DNA of 64,000 nucleotides from Cichorium intybus. Its lineage: Eukaryota > Streptophyta > Magnoliopsida > Asterales > Asteraceae. Of the stretch, positions 23,708 to 35,387 are shown piece by piece. The translations under genes and the position numbers were made by a program. Location of the stretch: positions 79,235,494-79,299,493 of the forward strand of contig CM042013.1 of NCBI GenBank assembly GCA_023525715.1, in the 5' to 3' direction. Every line of letters begins with the position of its first letter. Positions within the stretch are counted from its first letter, which is position 1. A model generated the notes under the pieces. It was given only the letters and a program-made list of their open reading frames with translations, made no database searches and had not been told where the DNA came from.

Positions 23708-26700
23708 TCATGATTGGTCCATTTTCCAACTTTCTTTGTGTACAACACCTTCATGCACAGCCACATAATCCTGCAAATATATAAATGTTAATGTACAAAT
23801 CCATCGTCAAGCTATGTCCCCATCGTTACATATTTAGAAAATCCAAAATTATTATGTTGTTATGTACATGAAGACTTATTCTTGATCAGCCTTTTAAGAT
23901 ACAAAGAAAACAAAAATAAACAGGAAGCGTGCTCTCAAGTTCTTTTTGAGATTGAAAAGAGTTGAATGTTCGAATTATTTATTTCCTAAGTTTTTTTCTC
24001 TCAAGGAAAAATAATATTCAATAAATCTTCATAATGATAATAATATTTTTGGCGACACACTTAAATTTATATATTCTTTACCTTTATATATTTTATAGTA
24101 ATACATATTTATAAAATTATCAGATTTTCTTTTCTTTTCTCCGATTACAGTACATGAAAATCTGTTAAATTTTCTTCTGTTATTTCATTCTCGCATACAT
24201 GAATCAAATATATATTTTATTTTAATTTACCTATTTTATTTCTCTTTATCTCTTCTAAAAAACTATACAACATATTATTAAAGGTTGAAAAAAAGTCATT
24301 CTCTGATTGGCGAATAAGAAAATATATATTTTGATTTATATATGCTAGATTTTTTTTTATTAAAGAAAGGCTTACATATATTTATTCTAACATATGCTTT
24401 CAAAAAGTCCTTCACTCCATCTCCACTAGTTAACCAACCATGACCTAGTATCTACTATTATGCCTATATATAGCAAAATAAACCTGCTGTGTTTCTTAAT
24501 TCTAAAGTCCAAACCCAGTATCATTTTAATTAATAATACTTTGTATGGGTCATTGTGAATTTTATAATCTCAAATGATTAGCTTTATAATGTTCTCATCG
24601 AAATTAAAGTACACATTTCGTTATCAAAAGATATACATTCATTATATTATAACATTAGGTAGTAATAATTATCATTATTTTTTATTATAGAAAAAGGATG
24701 TATTTTCTAATCATAAAATACGCCTGTATAATGCAGAAAAATATTGTTTCCTTTGTTTATAAAAAATGGAAATATTTAAAATTTTAAATACATCAAAGTA
24801 TACTATTATAATTGCTGAATTTAAATCGATATGATAAATAACATCAAGAATCCTTCATCGTTATTTAAACTAAAGTACATCGTAATTTAACAGAAATAAC
24901 TGTTAAAAGATATGTATCAATATGTTAATATTATGTAAGCAGAGATACAAATCATTGTAACATTTATGCCATGTCATTGCCAATTTCTAATCATTAACTT
25001 ATTTTTAACCCGTATTTAGACAAGAAATATGCAGAGGTGTAATATAAAAGCATGTAGTATTCTTGATCGACTAATGAGTATAAAAGCATGTAGTATTCTC
25101 GACATACATGCATGCAACTAATGAGTGTGTCATTTACTTTTGTAATATAAATTAAAGCATGTAGTATTCTCGATCTACCTCTATTTTGTTTATCAAATCT
25201 TGTGGTGTAATTGCCGAAACCATAATCTTTCTTTCTGAAACGTCTATGAAACCTTCTTCTACTCCTTTGTCAAACAAAGTGAGTAAACTATTATAGTATC
25301 CATCCACATTCAGCAGCCCCACCTGTAATCATTCATTTTTATTTGAAAGGAAAAATAATTAGCGACTCTAGTGGATTAAGCAATAATGATTGTACATGTT
25401 TCTTCGACCATTGATGTCTGACCTAAGAACAAACAATAATGTGCTTCACTTATTAAACATGCCTGTCCCATGGCCCAACAAATTGGCATTCTTAATTATG
25501 AGGTATACACATATATCTCTTTCTATAACTGTTTTCATTTTTACCAATTTATAAGATCTTGAGAAATTATCGACGTATAAGATCATAATTATTGTGCAGG
25601 CATATTGCCATAAGCCATGTCGCAAATTGATGACTAGATACATAGGACGGCCGCCACTTTCGTCTACTCAGCTATTTTCACAATAAAAAAGATAATCGCT
25701 AGGTTACACTACCCATTAAGTATTAAAAAAATTAATATATTTTATCTATATTATAGAATTAACAATCTTGGTCTTATAATGATTTAAATAAATAAAACAC
25801 TCTATAATTACTATTCTTTATTTATTATTTTCTAATATACTATAATGAGAAAATGATTTATAAGGGTAATTATGTTTCAAAAATGTTTAAAAAACACCAT
25901 CCAAGTTTGGTTTGTTCAAAAAACACCATCCAAGTAAAGTCTTTCTACAAAAAACACCATCCAAGTAAGACATTTGTACAAAAAACACCAACGAACTACA
26001 TGTTTTGTTTAAATTTTACCCGATGGTAACCGGCTCTTGCAGGTTAAACTGTTCATCTGTTATTATGTCATGTCATTAAATATTAGGCCAAGTCATCATT
26101 TAACCTGCAAGAGCCGGTTACCATCGGGTAAAATTTGAACAAAATATGTAGTTCGTTGGTGTTTTTTGTACAAAAGTCTTACTTGGATGGTGTTTTTTGT
26201 ACAAAGGTCTTACTTGGATGATGTTTTTTGAACAGACCAAACTTGGATGGTGTTTTTTGAACAATTTTAAAACATAATTATCCTTATAAGTTATTTTCCC
26301 TACTATAATTTGTCTTCTATTCTATCTTTTTATGGCATATATAGTAAAATTACACTAACTTCTCTTTATAGAAATTTCATAAAACTCGCAGCCTTTATTT
26401 CTACTTATTTCATATCATATCTTGCCAAATAGAAGTCGAAACAAATAGTTCCAAAACATGTGGTTTTCGACCGTCCCAAAACAAAGATTGTGTCCGGTTC
26501 TCTTAGTAAAGTTATATCGTAAATATATACATATATAACTTGAATTTTAACCCGCAGTGTTTCTCAATTTGTTTTATTCCATAATATTTTCACGTATTCA
26601 ATTAACAATAGCAACTCTTAACCATTAAAATAGGCTAAACCGTACTCCCTACAGTCCAATGGCGCACCCCTTGATGTCATCATATGACACGTAAATCGCA

Positions 26701-28499
26701 TAACATCAATGGTCAAAGGAGTTTGTCTGAAACAATATTAACTTACTGGTTTGTCATGGATTCCAAGTTGAGACCAAGTAACCATCTCCAATAACTCTTC
26801 CATGGTTCCATACCCTCCTAAACAAATGTATTGACTTTTAGCATTTTGGTGCAAAACATGAGGAAGAAAAATACTAGTAATCTAATAAGAATGATATAAT
26901 CATATCATTATATTAATTAAAAGCAATATAGTAATATAATATCGTGCAACTATCACATTAAATTTACTTGAATGGAATAGACATATATAGCGTTTTTATT
27001 GACCAAGAAGTAAAAGATCGACAATCATTATGTATGATGTGAAAATCTGCTGCTTCTTTTTTTGCACAATGTTTCTTGAATTCTTGATACTGAAAGTTCA
27101 TGTTCAAGGATTCTTTTTTATAAGATGTGAAAACTGTGTTTTAGAACTCACATATATAGCACTTGTTGGAAATCTAAGTAATTAAGTAACACCTTTCTTC
27201 GTTCTTTTATTAATTTGCATAAAAGTATACATATGATCAGCTAGCTATGATGTTCATGGCTCAAAATAGCAGACAATTAGCCAACATGGTGCTTTTCCAT
27301 ATCCATTTAATTTGGAAAATTGTTGCATCCTTTTTTTTTTAATAATTAAGACGTACAATTAGATACTTTCGGTACATGCTTGTACACTATTCTATTGGTA
27401 TGTACATTAAAGATATATACCAGGAAGTGCAATGAATGCATCGGCATTTTCCGCCATTATGGACTTCCTTTGATGCATATCTTCTACTATTCTTAGCTCC
27501 CCGACTGTTTCCCCTGATATCTGCACATAACCAATTGCATTACAGAAAACTTGCGTAATTTCCAAAATTTTAACAATCGTTGAAGTAGTACCTCATGGGG
27601 TAAGAGAGCTTTCGGCATGACTCTGCATAGAGAACAAATGAAACACATTAATCCTAGTTTCTATAAGCAAAACCCTAGAAAGAAGCCATAGATCTAGAAT
27701 GATTAAACAATATAAATATTTAAGTTCAGTACATATTAGGTTTGGTCTAAACATAGTTTTTGATAGATGTATTATGCATACTAATTTGATGTAAAAGCAA
27801 TAAAACAAGATGAAATGTGTTTAAAACAACTTAAACTATCGAATCTTGTGTGGTTCCTTGAGTTTGCTCTCCAGCATACTCAACATCATTGATGAATACT
27901 GTAAGTCGTTGTCAAACGCATGTACAAGAATCTAGAAAGAGAGTCGAACAAATTGTACATAAAACACACACATACATGTGTGTGTGGGAAAGGGGGGGGG
28001 GGGGGGAGGGGGGGGGGGAGGGGATGGTATATTACCCAAGAACATGGCAACCTCCATTAAAGACAGTTTCAGAAATTAATCCCATCAAACCAACACTTCC
28101 TCCACCGTACACCAGGTCAATCTTCCTTTTAACCTGACAACAGCAATTGACATCAAATTATGTAAAACAACTCAATATTAATATTATTCATAAACACGAT
28201 AGTCAGGTCTGCTTGATAGTAGTCGATGAGAGGTCATGGGTTCGAGTGAATCAATTCAAAGATGCAACGGAGACCAGTTTCTCGTCATCTGATTCGACTT
28301 TGGGATTAAGAGAAAATCCGTGTCAAGAATATAAACACATACGCAATGGATACAGGTTAATTACCAGTTCTTGTCCAAGTTCTAAGGCAGCATCGGTGAA
28401 TGAAGATCTGAAACCAGTTCTACTTCCACAGAACACACATATTCTTTTCAGTTTTCTTCCACTTTCCTCTTCTTTCGAAGATGCTTCTTCTCTTTCCAT
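23708..28499 (-). CDS. LOG: LOG-type cytokinin riboside 5'-monophosphate phosphoribohydrolase (seven exons)
   Basis: Releases active cytokinin base from cytokinin nucleotide in one step, in cytosol/nucleus. CDS exons in minus order: 28499-28365, 28133-28036, 27622-27592, 27520-27421, 26817-26747, 25322-25179 and 23770-23708. They total 642 nt, 213 residues plus stop, the usual family length. All introns are GT...AG. Motifs: KRICVFCGSRTGF near residue 20, the Rossmann-like GGGSVGLMG loop near 55, and the signature DMHQRK...PGGYGTMEELLEM (catalytic Arg/Glu region, about 103-132). Later blocks are WSQLGIHDKPVGLLNVDGYY and a C-terminal helix ending SWKMDQS. Reading through exon 6 instead gives a stop at 25152-25154, a possible retained-intron isoform without the last helix. 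No coding defect seen, so probably functional. Which LOG paralogue it is cannot be told here. Confidence 0.93.
25047..25178 (-). repeat. Triplicated 20-bp motif at the LOG exon 6 / intron 6 boundary
   Basis: AAAGCATGTAGTATTCTYGA occurs near 25047, 25082 and 25155; the last copy lies directly downstream (minus sense) of the exon 6 splice donor. Local tandem duplication. Confidence 0.6.
25847..26300. mobile_element. Mutator-like MITE in LOG intron 5
   Basis: A 454-bp foldback element with long inverted arms (about 190 bp). The left end is GAGAAAATGATTTATAAGG and the right end (inverted) GGGAAAATAACTTATAAGG. It is flanked by a perfect 9-bp duplication TACTATAAT (25838-25846, 26301-26309), the diagnostic length for Mutator-like elements. 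Arms contain repeated AACACCATCCAAGT units. It has no coding capacity and lies between LOG exons 6 and 5, where it could form a strong hairpin in the pre-mRNA. Confidence 0.9.
27987..28024. repeat. Poly-G tract in LOG intron 2
   Basis: Long G runs broken by single A residues on the plus strand (C-rich in the transcript), about 12 nt inside the intron from the exon 2 donor at 28035. It could form quadruplexes on the template strand. Confidence 0.9.
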
Positions 28500-28517
28500 C
28501 TGTTTATGTGTTTTGTA

Positions 28518-28520
<3 letters not shown>

Positions 28521-28552
<32 letters not shown>
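28521..28552. repeat. (GA)n tract in LOG 5' region
   Basis: Sixteen GA units on the plus strand (CT in the transcript sense), about 20 nt upstream of the LOG start codon, so probably in the 5' UTR or core promoter. TC-rich 5' tracts are common in plant promoters. Confidence 0.8.
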
Positions 28553-28554
<2 letters not shown>

Positions 28555-28665
28555 CTTTTATCACCGATACAAACCCTTATGTCACATGAAAAGAAAAACA
28601 ATAACAAGGCTTGATGAACTCATGAACATCACTTATTTAAAACATTGGGGTCAAAACATCTCCAT

Positions 28666-29591
<926 letters not shown>

Positions 29592-29835
29592 CTACTACAA
29601 GAATCGAAGGCTATACGGACGACATTTTTCGTCCCTATAGACCATAAAGTCGTCCCTATAGCCCCTTCCAACGACAAGTCGTGGCTATAGCCTTCGTGCC
29701 TACAGATTCGTTGCTATAGACAAAAAAATGTCGTCCCTGCAGCCTTCGTCTCTATAGCCCAGCTATAGAGACGACATTTCGTGCCTATAAAGTCGTTTCA
29801 AAAAAGTTTCGATTTCAAAATAACGGCTTTTAGTG

Positions 29836-30003
29836 ACGACATGTCGTCGCAATAGGTGAATCTATAGAAACGACATGTCGTCCCTATAGCCCAACCTATT
29901 GCGACGACATGTCGTCACTAAAGGCCATCTGAAAAAACTGGCATAAGGCTTTTAGTGACAACATGTCGTCGCAATAGGTTGGAATATAGGGACGACATGT
30001 CGT
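29836..30003. repeat. Subterminal palindromic repeats of element K
   Basis: ACGACATGTCGT (a perfect 12-bp palindrome) at 29836-29847, 29870-29881, 29904-29915 and 29992-30003, plus a one-base variant at 29958-29969. This is the expected form of TnpA binding sites. Confidence 0.75.
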
Positions 30004-30230
30004 TTCTATAGCCACTGTACAGTTTCTTTTTATATTTTCCAAAAAATGTCAAAGTTAATATACATTAACAATTTAATTCTGCAAAATATAATAACATGAA
30101 TACTAAAATATTTAAAACAACATACCAATAACACATAATTATATAATTTATCCAAACACATAACATTAACATGTAAAATATTATACAAAAGTTGTTCGTC
30201 AAAACATGAATACTAAAACATTTAAAAGTT

Positions 30231-31920
30231 TTAATCACTTTCACTTCCGGTTTCAACTACATTTCCAGCGTCATCTCCTTGAATATCATTCGCGGTTTCA
30301 TCTTCATTTCCGGTTCCACCTCCTTGGTTGTTTGGAGTTTGAATTTGTATATTTTGTAGTTGTGTTGGATCGAATTGAAACAGTTGAAACGGTATGTTAT
30401 TTTGGGTGAAAATTGTTTGTAAGTGTTGATTAAATTGTTGTGTCAACTGGTGGGTAAACTGTTGGGTCATTTGGTTAAATGATTGGGATGATGTTGAAGC
30501 ATCCGGTACGTGGTGGGCTGGGATATTTTTGATTTTTCTACCAACTCCCCGTGTATGGCCATGCCGTTCTCCAAGCGCACGTTGAAGTCATTTAACTTCA
30601 TTAACCTTTGACTCGTCACCGTTAGCTTTGTCAAGCATGGTTTTGTACTCGACTTGTATTTTTTTCCTACAATAACCAAAACAACAAACGTATGTTAGTT
30701 TTTATATCTAAAATTCGACAGCATAACTGCTATAAATGGATAACCAACTTGTTTACCTATAAATAATAACAATAACAATTCTCATATTTCAATATATGAA
30801 ATGATTTCCAATAGCAAACTAGACATTCGACACTAAATTGCATATCAACATGTTACACAATAAAAAAAACATACTAAAAACATATATATAGCTAGAAATT
30901 TTACTTACCCAATCGGCTTGTGCTTTATCATTCACCCAGCCACGACCTTCTTTGAAGTGGCTTTTTCTCCACACTTCTATGTCGTTACTCTTACCAAGTT
31001 GCTTGGGCCTATAAATTAACAACAAGATTTAATATAATTTCATAGACTTATTAATAACTCCTCAAATACTTAAAAAAATACTTACTTCTTTATGTCGTTT
31101 TTGGGCATATGATTCCGTCCAATGAGAACTTGTATACGGTAGTTTTTCTCTGTTGCCTTTGTTTTTTTTATGAACGGGTCATGTACTTATCTGTGGTAAA
31201 TAATTTGTCAATGACTTTCCCCCACGCCCGGGGAGTCTGTGTAGGCGGGGGAAGCGCCCTTGCCCTCTTAATATCTACGTAACCTCCGTGCTCATCAAAA
31301 TATTATTTCAACTCATGTTTTCATCACTTGTATGCATTGTCACAGTCGGCCTCTATTCCATGAACAACGCCATTCCAATATCGTGTGTTCTTCCAATAAT
31401 CAATATCAAAATAGTGCTGCAAAACAAAGAATTAGAAGACATTTAGAAATTATAAAATTGAAAGAAAAATAAAACATTATATCATATACTTACATGGAGC
31501 ATCGGATAAATCTCTCTCTTGTGTTTGCTAGGCACAGCATTCCAACTGGGATAGTGCATTGGCACTCTTCTACCAACCTCGTTTGATACCAATCGTATAT
31601 ACATCTGGTAGTTATCTTCGATCATTTTGAACTTTTGTCCCTCATCATCTAAAAAAAGAGGGAACGGTTTCTCATTGTTTTTTGCGAACTCTTCAAGAAG
31701 ATTTAAGTCTTTTCCCTTTCCACGAGTCTTTTTAGGTTTGGCTGCATTGATACATGTAATTGACAAGTTATTAAGTAAAAAAATATATCCAATATAACAT
31801 CATACAGTAAATTGGAACAAGTTACTTACATGACTCGCAAGTCGAAAGAATCCTATCTGGGCCTCGTGGAGGCTCAGCCCCACCATCTCCACCGTGACCT
31901 CTGGCAGCACATGTTGCCAT
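30231..31920 (-). pseudogene. CACTA TnpA-like transposase (plant transposase Ptta/En/Spm type)
   Basis: Exon-like pieces in minus order: 31920-31830 (MATCAARGHGGDGG...), 31741-31494 (GKDLNLLEEFAKNNEKPFPL, then RLVSNEVGRRVPMHYPSWN), 31416-31086 (HYFDIDYWKNTRYWN...), 31008-30909 (WRKSHFKEGRGWVNDKAQADW) and 30666-30231 (a GRKIKNIPAHH segment then Gln-rich MTQQFTHQLTQQFNQ). Splice sites are recognisable. This order matches the Transposase_24/Ptta proteins that bind subterminal repeats. Two adjacent stops near 31316-31321, another near 31170 and a frameshift in the last exon make it a pseudogene. Confidence 0.7.
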
Positions 31921-32045
31921 GCCTTCAATTGAAATAAATAGCATACATATTTTTAACAAATACTATAAGCAACAATTTAATATAAGCAACACCATATTAA
32001 TTTAACAAAAATCATCCATTAAACATACAGAAAAACATTACATTA

Positions 32046-32858
32046 TGACAACGCCTAGTAATATCACATATTTTAGTCGTTGTTGAGCCCTATTCTTAGT
32101 GAAATTATATCATATACATCGTGGTATTCTAACTTTTCGTGCCAGCACTTGTTTGGAAAGAAATAATGAAAACAAGGACTAAAAGCGTGCAATTTGGAAG
32201 AAGTTTGAAGATCAAGGCAAAATCAGGAAAAGACGTACGCGCGCTGCGGAATTCATCAATGCGCGACGCGGGTATGAGGCGGTGGAAAGAATTCAAATTC
32301 CGATAAAATGGGGATAAACCCCTACGCACGACGCGGGATCTACCTATGCGCGGCGCGGTCTCGAGATTTTTGCAACTATAAATAGAGGCTTTTAGGGCGA
32401 AAAAACTAGCGAAGACCTGGTGTGAAATCGACCCCCAAGGCTCTTTGACTCCGAGGTTTAGCTTCAGAAACCATCTCTTGGTATTTTCATGTTTTTATCT
32501 TTAATTTTCAATTAGTTAAATAGTTAGTGATAGTGGCTAGTGTCTTTGGGAGTGACAACCATTGACATTGAGTCTTTGTTTCTGTTTTTGGATCTTTTTG
32601 GTTACTGTTTGTGTCATTGGATCTGAGTTTTGAGTTAATGAATCATTTGGTTACAAGTAATTGCTTCTTTTCGATGTTTTATGCTTGCGAATGAATTGTT
32701 GGATGTTTGGATTGTGTTTGATGTTTGATTTGCCTTTGTTTGCTTCTGATTTGGAGATATACTTCTGATTTCAGTAAGTAACAAGGTTTGGTTGGTAGTT
32801 TAGTTTAGTTCATGCTTGCTTGGAATTGTTTTCTTTTATGCTTTTTGGGATTAGTTGT
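32046..32858 (+). repeat. 5' LTR of B, first segment
   Basis: TGACAACGCCTAG... up to the GTTGT duplicate (32854-32858) where A inserted; TATA box TATAAATAG at 32377-32385, just downstream of CGCGGCGCGG-type motifs. Continues at 48957-49124; total about 981 bp. Confidence 0.85.
32377..32385 (+). promoter_or_regulatory. LTR TATA box of B
   Basis: TATAAATAG preceded within about 40 bp by GCGCGGCGCGG and followed by the transcribed leader; homologous boxes occur in the LTRs of A (33649-33657, 48611-48619, minus) and C. Confidence 0.7.
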
Positions 32859-33989
32859 TGACACGCCTAGGTCGTCGTGCGGTCAAAAATAAGAAAAACC
32901 TAACACACACACACTAGCACAGTGGTAGTCAGGGTCGATCCGCAGGAGCTACGTGGTCAGACCAGATGACAGATTACCAACTATAGTGTCACGCTATAGT
33001 CGGAGGACTTTAGTTTCCAAACCCTTGCCACTAAAACTCAAAAACCCTAAACTAAACAATCCCAAAACAAGCATAGACTAAGCTAAGCTTCAAGCCAAAC
33101 CTAGTTACTTTCTGAAATCAGAAGTGCATCTCTAATTCAGAAGTAAACAAAGGCATCCAACAATCCAAATGTAAACCAAAACAAGGCATAAACTAAACCA
33201 AGAACTAAGGTCCAATGGGACAGTTAATGGCTAAAGTTCAAACCTAAAAGACTAACCTAATTGGCTAATGAAATCAGCGAGGGAAAACAGTCCAACAAGG
33301 TCAAATCAAACATCCAAACACAACACAAGCATGCAAAACCAATAACAATCATCAAAACACCGAAAAACAAAGATTACTTGTAACCAAATGCTTCTCATTA
33401 ACCAAAAACGAATTCCAATGATCCAATACAGTTACCAATACTGAAAAACAGTAAACTAAAGTGCTCAAGGTCAGTGGTTGTCACTCCCAAAGACCCTAGC
33501 CACTATTGCTAACTAATACTAAAATGAAATTAAATTGTAAAACATAAAATACCAATTGAGAGGTTGCTGATGCTTAATCACGGAGTCAAAGAGCCTTCAG
33601 GTCGTTTTTCCACCGGATCTTTGCTAGGGTTTTCGGCTGTAAATGGCTCTATTTATAGTTGCAATTTTCCCGCAGCCGCGCCGCGCAATTAAGTAAACCG
33701 CGGCGCGCATAAGACTTTATCCCCGTTTCTTCAGACTTTGAATCTTGTTCCACCGCCTTGTATCCGCGTCGCGCCTTCTTGATTCCCGCGGCGCGCTTAC
33801 GTATTTTCCTGATTTTATCTTCTTCTCCAAACTTTCTCCAATTTTTATGCTTTTGGTCCCTGTTTACATTATTTTCTTCCAAACAAGTACTGGCACGAAA
33901 AGTGAGAATACCACGATATATATGATATAATTTCACTAAGAATAGGGCTCAACAACGACTAAAATATGTAATATCACTAGGCGTTGTCA
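32859..33989 (-). repeat. 3' LTR of A (1131 bp)
   Basis: Almost identical to 47823-48951, implying recent insertion. TATAAATAG (minus) at 33649-33657 with CGCG-rich motifs at 33670-33810. Confidence 0.9.
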
Positions 33990-34004
33990 AACACCCCACA
34001 CTTG
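33990..34004 (-). other. Polypurine tract of A
   Basis: The minus strand reads CAAGTGTGGGGTGTT directly before the LTR start TGACAACG; it contains the 11-mer AAGTGTGGGGT that recurs in A, B and C. Confidence 0.75.
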
Positions 34005-34979
34005 TGCCTTGCTTGTCCCCAAGCAAGAGAGTTTTTAATAAATTCTAACTAAGACTCAAACAATTATTGCCTCAAGAGTTAGAGTGAAATAGTTCGCGAG
34101 AACCTAATCAGAATGTTCTTTGGAATTCATGGCTTTCTAGAGAACCATTGATTACAAATTTTCTGTCCACAATGAAGTGTACTTACTCATTCAGATTCTA
34201 AGGCCATTAAGGAATTGTCTATGACTTTCGATGTTGTCCGTTTAGCGAGCTTTCAGAAATACCATCCCAAACCAGAGGATCTTAGGTGGTAAGGTGCATA
34301 AGTGCCTCTTCGAGGCCACCCTTTTCGGACCTACCGGCTCGAACAACAAAGGCCATAGATTGACATTTCCTTCCTAAATTCCAATCCTAAAACAATCCAA
34401 TCGTCTAACTCCTAAAACTCAACTTGTTTGACTAACTAATAGCATGATCACAACTAAATAGTTTCTCTTGAAGAATACTAATGCTATCACAATCACAAAC
34501 CATTCGTTTCAAAATTACAATTTAGTAAAATTTTTGAAAAAGTTGCTAAAAATTGGTCTTTTCTGCAAAAATTTCAAAAATTAGTCTTTCGACCGTCCAC
34601 ACCCCACACTTAAAACCGTACAACGTCCCCGTTGTACATAAAAATATTTTTAGAACAAGGGAGAAAGAGTTACCCCTTTTGACGGTAGACTGCTTGGTTG
34701 GTACTCGGTATCACAGGTACAAATTCGAACAAAAAGGAGTCCTTGATTTCACATATGGAGTTGTGGCGCAACAGTAAACACGCTGGTGGTCAGGACAAGT
34801 GGAGGGGGCACGGTGACCCCACACTTGTCAGAGACATCTCCTCCCCAATTTGGTATAACATGCATAACTCAACAAAACATTAAAAACAAGCAGATAAAAT
34901 ATACACAAGCAAAAGATAGAATGTGTCATAGATTCAATACATATATCCCAAAAATATAAAAGAAAACGAAAAAAATACA

Positions 34980-35387
34980 TCAACTGCCACCTGGTGGCCT
35001 GGAAGATCCAGCCTCATGGTCGTGGGCTCTAGCTGGGAATGGTCGGTGGTGCTGACCCTGCTGGGTAGCTAGATCCAGAAGTACCTCCCCGATCCACTCT
35101 AGCTGGTCCTCCATCCTGGCAACCCTGGTCTCTAATCGCCTCAGCACAGACACCTCCTCCTGCTGGGGCTATGGTGCTGGCTCTGCTGGTGCAGGCTGCC
35201 TCCTGCGCCTCCTGCCAGGTTGAGCGTACGCTGGCTGTGGGGCCTGGGGTGCCTCGATCTCTACCCTCACGAATTGTCCCGGGCGCTGCTGCTGAATCAG
35301 CCCCATGCTCTCCAACGCCCGCGCCGTAGTGCGAGATGTAGGTAAAGCGGTCAAGGTGGCGACAGTACGGGCCGTGAGGATCCGGTA
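34980..35387 (-). pseudogene. Athila ORF1 of A, C-terminal part
   Basis: Continues the frame broken by D: ILTARTVATLTALPTSRTTARALE, a Pro/Arg-rich PAYAQPGRRRRRQPAP segment, an in-frame stop near 35170, then VSVLRRLETRVARMEDQLE (heptad-like coil) and the end PPGGS. The N-terminal part is at 43420-44190. Confidence 0.75.

Larger units (their letters stand above)
29592..32045 (-). mobile_element. CACTA (En/Spm) element K, left part with TnpA-like gene
   Basis: The left end resembles a CACTA terminus (CTACTACAAGAATCG, imperfect). It is followed by a subterminal region rich in the palindrome ACGACATGTCGT and in TTCGTCCCTATAG repeats, then a TnpA-like gene on the minus strand. The right end is not seen because Athila element B inserted at 32045/32046 and runs off the window. 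Terminus and duplication are therefore unverified; the class rests on the transposase family and subterminal repeats. Confidence 0.65.

Noticed and set aside
28147..28614. 155-codon plus-strand frame over LOG exon 1
   Set aside because: It is the antisense shadow of exon 1 plus a GA repeat; the minus strand has the conserved LOG protein and proper splice sites.
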